Assembly: GCA_965263215.1 (NCBI GenBank)
Contig: OZ253663.1
Coordinates: forward strand, 2,294,001 to 2,358,000
Reading direction: 5' to 3'
Source of the DNA: UBA1672 sp965263215
GTDB taxonomy: Bacteria > Pseudomonadota > Alphaproteobacteria > Micavibrionales > Micavibrionaceae
Length of the DNA: 64,000 nucleotides
Shown here: positions 27,624 through 35,834 of the stretch, piece by piece
Layout of the letters: the number at the start of each line of letters is the position of its first letter
How positions within the stretch are numbered: the stretch's first letter is position 1
Made by a program: the position numbers and the translations under genes
The notes under the pieces: generated by a model
What the model saw: the letters and a program-made list of their open reading frames with translations, nothing else
What the model was told of the DNA's origin: nothing
Databases searched by the model: none

Positions 27624-29863
27624 GCCTTGGCTCCCCCAATGACTGTTTCTGAATGGATTGTTTGAACCATCTGTTCACGCTCCCCTGAAATGGGTTGATC
27701 AATGCCGCGCAGCCAGACAATCGTATCGGCGAGTTTCATGAAATCTTCGCGGTAGCTACACATAATCACCGTGCGCTTACCTTTGGCACGTGCGAGATAA
27801 TCCTTCAAATTGTTACCGGCGATGCCTGATAGCAACGTATTCGGTAATTCATCAATAAGAAGAATAGTCGCAGGATGTAAATAAGCCCGCGCGAGTGATA
27901 AACGCGTTGCAAGACTAGATGTAATTTTAGCCATTCCGTGAGAACCGATAACAGTATTTAAGCCATCGTTGAATTTTTGAATATCATCCCAAGCATCTGC
28001 TAGCTGGAGTGCCTTAATGACATCTTCCTCACTCACCATAGGATTGGAAAAGCGCATGTTTTCAATAACGCTTCCGTTAAAAAAGTGGGGTGTTTTGGGG
28101 ACATAAGCAATTTGACGACGCAAATCAGGTGCATCTAATTGACGAATATCAAAATTATCAATGCGTATGACGCCACTAGATACACGGTGTAGAGATTTAA
28201 TCAATTTAAGAATAGTTGCCTTTCCTGTACCGTTTCCACCTGTAATTGCAACCAAATCACCGGGACGTGCATCGAACGATAAGCCTGAAAAAATGTCATC
28301 TCCATCTTCGGCATACCGAAAACCAACATTGTGGAAGGATATATGGCCTTTCAAATTCGGTAATCTGGAAAAGCTTCGCGCTAACTCAGCTTCCGTTTCG
28401 ATATCCATCAGGTCATTGACTTGCGCTATACTATTCCGTAACTGCTCAAGACGAGGCACCATTGTGCACAAAGAATAAAACGGTGTGAGAATACGCCAGA
28501 CCAAAATCATCGTCGCCACAAGAGCACCTGTGCTCATTTGACCTGCCCAAATCATGTGCACCCCGAACCCTACCGTTGCAACTGCCGCGATGACGGTCAG
28601 AGAATGAGCAACCGTTTCGGCAACAATTCCTAACCAACCAAGTTGGAAGTGCGTCATCATTTCACGCCCTGATAAATGGCGGAATTTTTCCTGCCATTTA
28701 TTGCCCAGACCGTGCCCGCGAATGCCCTCTAGCTTTTCAAATGTTTCTATCGTGAATTGTTGGCGGGCAGAGCTAGCTTTCGCCGCTAAGCGAATGGATA
28801 TTTTGATCCTTTGCCTAACAAAGAAAAACAAGGCAATATACCCGAAAATCATCATCAATGGCACAAACACCAATGATCCCGCGATCATAGCGACAGCCGC
28901 GATTGAAATGAAAACAAACGGAGCCTCTAACAAGGAAAGAAAAACCGAACCACTAAAGAAATCTCTTACAGATTCAAACGTTTTAATACGCGCCACTTGC
29001 GCCGCAACAGATGCTTTTTCGATAACATCAGGAGATAAGCCAATCAAATGCGCGAAAATTTTATTCCCGACCACATTATCCAGACGCCCACCCAACCATG
29101 ACAAACCACTTGAGCGGATGTTACGTAGCTTCCATTCAAATACAATCGCTATGAAAGCTCCAAGTGCCAGCATCGGTAATGTTTCAATTGCGCCTGCGGC
29201 AATCACACGATCATAAACCAACATGATGTATAGTGGTGTCGCCAAAGCTATGACATTTAAGATTAAGCCCGCTGTCATCACCTGCGCGAACGTGCCCCTA
29301 AACCGAGAGAGCAGCGCCGTAAACCAACTAAGGCCACTCCCCTTACGCATAAATTTAGAGGTTCTAGCCAAGTTGGCATCATACTTTTGAAAAAACCAAA
29401 TTGTACCTTCTTCATCTAAAGACGCGGGCACCATACTGACCATTTTAGAAATCGGATCGTAGAATAATAAAGCATCGGTTTCATCGCGCCCCAGAATTAT
29501 AGAAGGATATCCGTTAACCGGAATAAACACGCCCGGTAAAAGACGCGCATCAATGTCATCTAAGTCTGCATTAGCCTTACGGCAGAAATATCCCATATGC
29601 GCAAGGCTGTTCAGGAAATCTGCTTCATCAAGTTCACGAGCATCATGGGGCAACGATTCCAAAATGCGCTGTACTTTACAATTTGGCTCTAGCTTCAAAA
29701 TCAACGCACATAGGCACACTTCCCATGCCCCGTTTTCATGAAAATTTTTCCGGCCCGTTTTGGAGAGAATATCAAGCATATTCAAAATAGGCTGACTATC
29801 TACAAAGCGCTCATACGTATTTTGGTTTGCCTGTTCAGGTTTCATGGATAATGCAACACTCAT
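27620..29863 (-). CDS. Type I secretion ABC protein with C39-like domain and degenerate NBD
   Basis: 747 residues: an N-terminal C39-peptidase-like domain (~20–160) without the catalytic Cys–His pair, a six-helix ABC exporter membrane domain (~185–480), and an NBD (~505–740). The NBD is degenerate. Walker A ends GTGKA549 in place of GK[ST]; the Q-loop Gln is Lys590; LSGGQ is ITSSL (647–651); the H-loop His is Tyr704. Walker B with its glutamate (LLIDE672) is kept. It therefore looks like the CLD-containing LapB/RTX exporter type that has lost part of its ATPase machinery. It overlaps the preceding ABC gene and the following HlyD gene by 4 bases each, implying one complex. Confidence 0.88.
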   Translation of the reverse strand: MSVALSMKPEQANQNTYERFVDSQPILNMLDILSKTGRKNFHENGAWEVCLCALILKLEPNCKVQRILESLPHDARELDEADFLNSLAHMGYFCRKANADLDDIDARLLPGVFIPVNGYPSIILGRDETDALLFYDPISKMVSMVPASLDEEGTIWFFQKYDANLARTSKFMRKGSGLSWFTALLSRFRGTFAQVMTAGLILNVIALATPLYIMLVYDRVIAAGAIETLPMLALGAFIAIVFEWKLRNIRSSGLSWLGGRLDNVVGNKIFAHLIGLSPDVIEKASVAAQVARIKTFESVRDFFSGSVFLSLLEAPFVFISIAAVAMIAGSLVFVPLMMIFGYIALFFFVRQRIKISIRLAAKASSARQQFTIETFEKLEGIRGHGLGNKWQEKFRHLSGREMMTHFQLGWLGIVAETVAHSLTVIAAVATVGFGVHMIWAGQMSTGALVATMILVWRILTPFYSLCTMVPRLEQLRNSIAQVNDLMDIETEAELARSFSRLPNLKGHISFHNVGFRYAEDGDDIFSGLSFDARPGDLVAITGGNGTGKATILKLIKSLHRVSSGVIRIDNFDIRQLDAPDLRRQIAYVPKTPHFFNGSVIENMRFSNPMVSEEDVIKALQLADAWDDIQKFNDGLNTVIGSHGMAKITSSLATRLSLARAYLHPATILLIDELPNTLLSGIAGNNLKDYLARAKGKRTVIMCSYREDFMKLADTIVWLRGIDQPISGEREQMVQTIHSETVIGGAKA

Positions 29864-31659
29864 AGCCTTAGCTCCTGATACGGGCGAATATTTCCTTGAT
29901 TATAAATCTCATCACTTTCCAGAAATTCGCCATCCTTCAAAACATAGTGGCGTTGCGCCAGTCCGCGGATGTTTCGGTCTTCTGAAACCAAAACCATGGA
30001 CGCCTTGCCTTTCAAACGCGCGAGAACGCTATAAATCATGGCATACCCTTCTTTATCGAGCGTCCTGTCAGCATTATCAAAAAGGATTAGACGCGGTTTC
30101 GTCGCCAACACACGTACTATTGCAATGCGCTGTTTAAGCCCGGGGGGGATGCTATCTGTATTATTACCGCTTAGGAATGTGTCAAAACCACCGGGCAATT
30201 TTGCAACATCTTTATCAACATTCATAAGAGCTGCGACCTCTTTGGCCTGCTTTTCATTTGTTTGACCAAAGCACGTGATGTTATCGCGTATTGAACCTCG
30301 AAAAATCATAGCGCGTGTGCGAATATACCCGACATGTTGCACCAATTCCTCCGGTGCGTAGCTGTTAATATTCTCACCATCAATATGAATTTCACCAAAG
30401 CTTGTTGGATAAATTCCGGCAATAAGGTTAAGCAACGTTGTTTTCCCTGATCCGTGCGCACCGGAAATCAAAACAATGTCTCCACGTTGCATTTTTAGAT
30501 TTACATTTTGAAGGAGCGGCACATCTTCTGTTTTATGCTTAAAAGAAAGATCATAAATACCAAGGCGTCCATCGGGCGGCGTGTCAAATTCATTTTCTTT
30601 ACCCATCAATCTTCTTTGTGGGGTGGAAAATAAATCCTCAAGATGTTCCCGCGCAAGCGCATAATCCTGATAACGCGTCCACAGTGCCAGAGCCTTTTGG
30701 ATGGGCTGCATCATGCGCCCGGACAACAATAATGTTGCAATAAGTCCACCAGTTGTAAGCGCCCCCTTCAGAACAAATAAAGCACCCACGCTGATCACGC
30801 TTGCGACCATCAAATGTGAAAAAATAGCCGCAATGTTGAATGTTTTTGCAGTTTCCTGCGTCACATCATAATTCTTGCGCGTAGACTTCTCTTCCAATGC
30901 TTCATACCTACGCTCAAAGAATTTCTCTAAGGCAAAAGCTTTAAGGGTATGCACCCCTTCTAAGGATTCAATCAGGAAGTTAAAACGAGAATCATCAGCT
31001 TTTTCACGGTCTTTCAAGGCCGCACGCAAACGTCGCCCTTTCCATAGACATACTGTGATAAAAACGCATAAAATAGTCGCCGGAACAAGAGCGAGCCAAT
31101 TCGCAATATAAATAATCAATACCAAAAACACAGGTACAAACATGAGCTCTGCAAGAACTGTCAAAGTATACCCGTTATAAAAATCTTTGAGTTTTCCAAC
31201 CGCGCTCATGCGGTGTAAATGCTCACCCACACCGTAATCATCCATTTTACTGAGGTCGCTTCCCAATACCTTGCGCATTGCATTGCACGCCATGCGGTGT
31301 TCATAGGCGACACCCGCGCGCGAAACAACATACGCACGGGAGAGGCGTAAAATAGCCTCAAGCACAATCGCAAGGCACACTCCCGCAATTAAGACGGAGA
31401 GTGTGCCAGTTCCCGGGTTGGGAAGAATGCGATCATAGACCTGCAATGTCATGATCGGTAATGCAAGTGACAAAATATTGATCGCCAAAGTACAAACCAG
31501 CAAAGAAGATATACCTTGATTGAAACCCTTAGGCCTCAAAACATCATTATTCTTGCTATACAAAGGCAACACACCCTCAAACCCGTTTTGTAAAAACAGC
31601 TTCGTTTGTGGAATGAATTTTTGTATCTGTTCTAATTTAATTAACCCGGGAACAGCCAT
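29860..31659 (-). CDS. Type I secretion ABC protein with degenerate catalytic motifs
   Basis: 599 residues: a membrane domain (~45–320, six helices, YDRILPNPGTGTLSVL typical of type I exporters) and an NBD. Walker A is intact (GAHGSGKT, 400–407), and so is the D-loop Asp. However the signature LSGGQ is IPPGL (504–508), the Walker B catalytic glutamate is Asn529 (LILFDN), the Q-loop Gln is Thr448 and the H-loop His is Glu560. It follows the large acidic protein gene by 3 bases and overlaps the second ABC gene by 4. The natural reading is a heterodimer of this protein with the 747-residue one. Confidence 0.88.
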   Translation of the reverse strand: MAVPGLIKLEQIQKFIPQTKLFLQNGFEGVLPLYSKNNDVLRPKGFNQGISSLLVCTLAINILSLALPIMTLQVYDRILPNPGTGTLSVLIAGVCLAIVLEAILRLSRAYVVSRAGVAYEHRMACNAMRKVLGSDLSKMDDYGVGEHLHRMSAVGKLKDFYNGYTLTVLAELMFVPVFLVLIIYIANWLALVPATILCVFITVCLWKGRRLRAALKDREKADDSRFNFLIESLEGVHTLKAFALEKFFERRYEALEEKSTRKNYDVTQETAKTFNIAAIFSHLMVASVISVGALFVLKGALTTGGLIATLLLSGRMMQPIQKALALWTRYQDYALAREHLEDLFSTPQRRLMGKENEFDTPPDGRLGIYDLSFKHKTEDVPLLQNVNLKMQRGDIVLISGAHGSGKTTLLNLIAGIYPTSFGEIHIDGENINSYAPEELVQHVGYIRTRAMIFRGSIRDNITCFGQTNEKQAKEVAALMNVDKDVAKLPGGFDTFLSGNNTDSIPPGLKQRIAIVRVLATKPRLILFDNADRTLDKEGYAMIYSVLARLKGKASMVLVSEDRNIRGLAQRHYVLKDGEFLESDEIYNQGNIRPYQELRL

Positions 31660-31662
31660 TTT

Positions 31663-34600
31663 CTAGAAAAGCCCCCCCAAACTGCCAACATCAATTTCCG
31701 GTTCTACATCAAGAACACCTAAACCTTCACCAACGGTGCCGGAAGGATCCGGCAATGTATCCATATCACCGCCAATACCGCCCAATACATCATCAAACAA
31801 TCCACCACCATCAACAATCGTGCTTTCTGTCCACTCTTGCTCATCAGAACCAGCGTCAGAACCACCTATTGAGCTTTCAGAGCTATCGGGGTTGAGAAGA
31901 TTTATGGCACTGTTTAAATCCAGATCAATATCACCTGTGATGGCCTCGACGTCATCCAGCGGAATATCAATGTCAACATCAAGAACATCAATATTATCAA
32001 CGAGGTCAATATCCACGTCCGCAGTCAGATCAGTATCACCTGCATCATTATCAGTCTCGTTGTCCCCCAGAAGATCAGTTTGAGTATTTAGAGAGGCATC
32101 GATATCACCGACAATTTCTTCCACCGGGTCAAAAATTGCATCAATATCAGTATCTGCCAGATTTTCGTTTACTAAATCGATATCGCTATCAACAGTCAGA
32201 TCGTTCTGCGCATTATCGTCACCATTAAGTCCAGGAATTACGGCTTCGGCGATATCTTCTAAACCATCACCAATGTCAGCAAGCACCGTATCTTCACCCG
32301 TGCCGCCTGCGCCGTCATTCACAACGCCATCCGCCTGATCACCAAGAACATCCGCTGCCGCACCTAAATCAAGATCCGCATCACCGACAATGGCTTCAAC
32401 AGGATCAAGTTCTACTTCAAGATCACCACCAATTATATCAGTGTCCGCAACATCCAGATCAACAGGCACAACAACATCGCTATCGCCTGTACCGTTATCA
32501 GTGCCCGAGGGGTTCAAAAGGTTTGTATCAGCGTCCAAATCAATATCCAGATCACCAACCACATCTTCAACAGGATCAATGATTGCCTCAACGCCAGCTT
32601 CAACAATGTCGGTATCAACAATTTCAACTCCGGCATCTGCGGTAACATCACTATCCGTATTATCTTGGTTGGTATTATTGTGACCGAACAGGTCACCTGT
32701 TATGCCGCCAACAAGACCGTCCACAGCATCCGTAACATCATCAACCACCTCATCTACGGCCGCCGTTACTTCTTCGGTTGCACCGCCCGTTAAATTGTCA
32801 ACTATGTCAGTCACACCATCAACAACAGGATCAGCCGTTTCACTCACCAAACCATCCGCGTCGCCACCATCATCGGTATCATCGCCGAGGTCTAGCTCAT
32901 TCAAAACACCATCAAGTGCGCCATCCCCTTGGTCACCAACAATATCTTCGACCACATCACCCAACGCGTCACCGACCCCCGCCAGAACCGTATTTTCACC
33001 CGTGCCGCCTGCGCCGTCATTCACAACGCCATCCGCCTGATCACCAAGAAGGTCGACTGCCGCCCCGAGATCAAGATCAACATCGCCAACAATCGCCTCA
33101 ACAGGATCGAGAGGAATATCAGCCACAACTTCACCAATCGTGTTATCTACGAGGTCAATATTCGTTTCCGCCGTGATGTCTGTGTCACCGGCATTATTAT
33201 CGGTTTCACTGTCACCGCCACCAAGTAAATCCGTATCCAAGCCAAGGGCCACATCAATATCACCAACCAGATCTTCAACAGGGTCAAGTGCAACATCAAC
33301 AACGTCATCAACAATTTCATGCTCAAGCGCATCAATGCCAAGGTCAGCCGTCACATCACTATCCGTACCACCTTCATTGTCATTGCCACTACCCAGAAGG
33401 CCATCGGTTATTCCGCCAACAAGACCGTCAACCGCATCCGTAACATCATCAACCACCTCATCTACGGCCGCCGTTACTTCTTCGGTTGCACCCCCCGTTA
33501 AATCGTCAACTATGTCAGTCGCACCACCAACAACAGGATCAGCCGTTTCACTCACCAAACCGTCTTCACCATCAAGTATGCCCAGCGTGTCAAGAATTCC
33601 CCCCAACGGCGCATCGACACTTTCAATCACGTCACCAAGCATTTGATCGAAATTTCCTAACGCATCAGTGATGTTCGTAACAGTCCCACCGATATCCGCG
33701 AGATCAATTTCGGATACAATCTCCGTAACTTGATCAACTTGATTTTGAAGTGTTTGCACCGCGCCACCCAACGAGCCTAGCGTGTCCCCCAAAACATCAA
33801 GTGCCACTAAATCTGCAATATCATTGACCAAGTCTATGGTTGGCGATAAATCAACATCCAAATCAATGTCAGTGTCCAAAATGTTTGTGAGCGGAATATC
33901 AACATCAAGAATCGCGCTGTCTAAAATATTGGCATCAATATTGATTTCTTGCCCATCGAGGCCACCCAAAACACCGTCCAGAAGATTGGTCACATTTTGT
34001 GTTATGTCAGTAATTTCGGTGACGACATTGGTTACGTTTTCAGTAAGGTTTTCGGTTAATGTATTAATGATATTGGTGATTTCGGTTAAATCAATCAGGT
34101 TCGTGATATCCAACCCTTCAATAATATCACCAAGAATATGTGTCACATCCGTAATAGATGTGGTCAGGGTCGTAATCACATCCCCCAGTTCTGTCAAAGC
34201 GACATCTACAAAATCAATGGTTTGCGACAAATCAACCTCAACATCCAAACCGGTGTTAATAATCGTACCGTCAATATTAATAACAATATCTCCGTCTCCT
34301 GAAGGCTGATCCCCATCCCCTTCCGGCGTCGCACCATCTTGCCCGTTCTCTCCATCACTACCAGACAAGCCATCACTTAAACTAAAGCCTGACCCGGACG
34401 GACTGAATGACCCAACGTCCGAAGATAGCTGTGATGCACTCACAGAACCGACAGTTGAAGAGGTAAACTGACCCGCATTTGATGAGCCTGATGGATTAGA
34501 ATCTGACTGACCTCCATCTATCGTGCGATCAGTATCGTTTGCATTACCACCATCAATGTCACGCGTAGCATTGTTCGTACCATCATCAATATACGGGTTC

Positions 34601-34878
34601 GACCGAGCAGCATTAGAACCGCGCCCCAAATTTTGAGCCCCTGTGTCCCCCAAAACATTCGTTTGAGTATTCACATCCAACAACGCATCCGTTTGTGATG
34701 CCTGCAAACTTGCATACGCCACGTTTCCTGAGCCAAACACACTCTCGGTTACACCGTCCAGATCATCTGCAGTATATTGATCAGCATCCAGCTTACTTGC
34801 CGGCACTACAATATGCTCTCCTAATATTTCCAACTGAGTTTGATTTGATGAATCATTATGCTGATCGTTTTTAGACAT
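31663..34878 (-). CDS. Giant acidic repetitive protein, probable type I secretion substrate
   Basis: 1071 residues starting at the ATG at 34878 (GGAAG upstream). No signal peptide, and I see no cysteine. The first ~190 residues are Ser/Asn/Asp/Gly-rich and disordered-looking. Residues ~200–450 are amphipathic Ile/Leu/Thr repeats (NIINTLTENLTENVTNVVTE). From ~450 on come Asp/Val/Gly repeats such as DPVEAIVGDVDLDLGAAVDL, including a ~235-residue duplicated unit. The C-terminus has a distinct, less acidic block (EWTESTIVDGGGLFDDVLGG, LPDPSGTVGEGLGVLDVEPE, ending GGLF), which may be the secretion signal. It heads an operon with two ABC proteins and HlyD. It is most likely a surface or matrix protein; calcium binding is possible given the acidic character. 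No named family is recognised. Confidence 0.8.
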   Translation of the reverse strand: MSKNDQHNDSSNQTQLEILGEHIVVPASKLDADQYTADDLDGVTESVFGSGNVAYASLQASQTDALLDVNTQTNVLGDTGAQNLGRGSNAARSNPYIDDGTNNATRDIDGGNANDTDRTIDGGQSDSNPSGSSNAGQFTSSTVGSVSASQLSSDVGSFSPSGSGFSLSDGLSGSDGENGQDGATPEGDGDQPSGDGDIVINIDGTIINTGLDVEVDLSQTIDFVDVALTELGDVITTLTTSITDVTHILGDIIEGLDITNLIDLTEITNIINTLTENLTENVTNVVTEITDITQNVTNLLDGVLGGLDGQEINIDANILDSAILDVDIPLTNILDTDIDLDVDLSPTIDLVNDIADLVALDVLGDTLGSLGGAVQTLQNQVDQVTEIVSEIDLADIGGTVTNITDALGNFDQMLGDVIESVDAPLGGILDTLGILDGEDGLVSETADPVVGGATDIVDDLTGGATEEVTAAVDEVVDDVTDAVDGLVGGITDGLLGSGNDNEGGTDSDVTADLGIDALEHEIVDDVVDVALDPVEDLVGDIDVALGLDTDLLGGGDSETDNNAGDTDITAETNIDLVDNTIGEVVADIPLDPVEAIVGDVDLDLGAAVDLLGDQADGVVNDGAGGTGENTVLAGVGDALGDVVEDIVGDQGDGALDGVLNELDLGDDTDDGGDADGLVSETADPVVDGVTDIVDNLTGGATEEVTAAVDEVVDDVTDAVDGLVGGITGDLFGHNNTNQDNTDSDVTADAGVEIVDTDIVEAGVEAIIDPVEDVVGDLDIDLDADTNLLNPSGTDNGTGDSDVVVPVDLDVADTDIIGGDLEVELDPVEAIVGDADLDLGAAADVLGDQADGVVNDGAGGTGEDTVLADIGDGLEDIAEAVIPGLNGDDNAQNDLTVDSDIDLVNENLADTDIDAIFDPVEEIVGDIDASLNTQTDLLGDNETDNDAGDTDLTADVDIDLVDNIDVLDVDIDIPLDDVEAITGDIDLDLNSAINLLNPDSSESSIGGSDAGSDEQEWTESTIVDGGGLFDDVLGGIGGDMDTLPDPSGTVGEGLGVLDVEPEIDVGSLGGLF
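32286..32849 (-). repeat. Copy 1 of a ~0.7-kb internal tandem duplication
   Basis: Within the acidic protein gene, the encoded stretch AVDEVVDDVTDAVDGLVGGI and the block DQADGVVNDGAGGTG each recur about 702–708 bases apart, with near-identical DNA in the best-matching parts. This copy is the C-terminal one in the protein; boundaries are approximate. Confidence 0.7.
32988..33561 (-). repeat. Copy 2 of the ~0.7-kb internal tandem duplication
   Basis: Partner of the preceding repeat. DNA around 33439–33561 matches 32731–32849 almost base for base, and 32997–33052 matches 32295–32350. Slightly different offsets (708 and 702) show small indels since duplication. Confidence 0.7.
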
Positions 34879-34953
34879 AGTTACTTCCACACACTAGTTC
34901 CCATCCCAAATACAAGAATAACAATTAATAGTTGTAAAACAATGAAATTAGTG

Positions 34954-35012
34954 TTTCAATTTTGTTACCAAATATTTCAATACAGAAACATTTTATGATT
35001 ATTTATTTCAAT
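34954..35012. promoter_or_regulatory. Three phased TTTCAAT direct repeats in a divergent promoter
   Basis: TTTCAAT occurs at 34954, 34975 and 35006, spaced 21 and 31 bases, close to two and three helical turns. The repeats lie in the 148-base gap between the secretion operon and the OmpR-type regulator gene, where an OmpR-family protein would be expected to bind such direct repeats. That the neighbouring regulator binds here is inference. Confidence 0.45.
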
Positions 35013-35026
35013 GCTAGGCTAAATAT

Positions 35027-35746
35027 ATGGACACTATTCTCATCGTAGAAGACGATAAATTAGATCGAGAAATAATTAAAAGAAGTCTGGCTGATGAAGA
35101 AAACTTCCTCTTGCTTGAAGCATCCAACGGCAAGCGCATGAATGAAATTTTAGAAAAGCATCAAGTCGACATAGTGTTATTAGATCTTATGCTACCCGAC
35201 GGAAACGGTATAGATTTCATACAAGATATCCGTAGCCATACAAATGTTCCGATTATTATATGCAGTGCAAATGATGAAACAGAATCTATGGTCGATGCCT
35301 TGGACTTTGGCGCTGATGATTACATACAAAAACCTTTGGATAAACATTTATTTACGGCACGCTTAAATGCCAATTTAAGACGCTATAAAGCCGCAGAGTC
35401 AGCAGATAACAGAACGAATCAAATAAATCCAAACGATATTTTCTGTTTTGCCCACTGGCATTTTGACCGCGTCTGCATGCAAATGTATGACGACCATAAA
35501 GTTTCATGTGGCTTAACTGTACGCGAGTTTCAGTTACTCGACATTTTAATTAGTAATATAAACCAGCCCGTGACAAGACATGATTTATGCGAAGCCATAC
35601 AAGAAGATAACTATGTCCCTACGCCGCGTTCGATTGATGTTAAGATCACGCGCATCAGAAAAAAAATTGGTGATGACGCGAATAATCCAGAAATAATCAA
35701 AACGGTTCGTGGCGTTGGATATATGTTTCATCAACAAGAAACGTAG
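35027..35746 (+). CDS. OmpR/PhoB-family response regulator
   Basis: 239 residues: receiver domain (~1–120) with acidic EDDK, phosphoacceptor in VDIVLLDLMLPDGNG, Thr/Ser region IIICSAND and lysine in IQKPLDK, then a winged-helix trans_reg_C domain (~140–235) ending ITRIRKKIGDDANNPEIIKT followed by VRGVGYMF, the classic ending. It is divergent from the giant acidic protein gene and upstream of a TolC-type channel gene on the same strand. It is well placed to control both units; the cognate kinase could be any of the hybrid kinases in the operon, although these are HPt-type relays. Confidence 0.93.
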   Translation: MDTILIVEDDKLDREIIKRSLADEENFLLLEASNGKRMNEILEKHQVDIVLLDLMLPDGNGIDFIQDIRSHTNVPIIICSANDETESMVDALDFGADDYIQKPLDKHLFTARLNANLRRYKAAESADNRTNQINPNDIFCFAHWHFDRVCMQMYDDHKVSCGLTVREFQLLDILISNINQPVTRHDLCEAIQEDNYVPTPRSIDVKITRIRKKIGDDANNPEIIKTVRGVGYMFHQQET

Positions 35747-35834
35747 TCATAAAAACAGAACATAATTGAATCCCTAGCAAAAAAGGGGGACTCTACCAAT
35801 GGTTGATTAATAAATCAGATCATGGAATTCAATT

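Noticed and set aside
32286..33561. CRISPR-like periodic repeats
   Set aside because: The periodicity is ~0.7 kb and codon-phased within one protein gene; there are no short repeats with unique spacers. No CRISPR array was seen elsewhere in the window.
33140..34309. Long plus-strand open frames opposite the acidic repetitive protein
   Set aside because: They are Ser/Thr/Pro-rich mirror images of the Asp/Val repeats on the minus strand, have no ribosome sites and vanish at repeat boundaries; codon composition artefacts.
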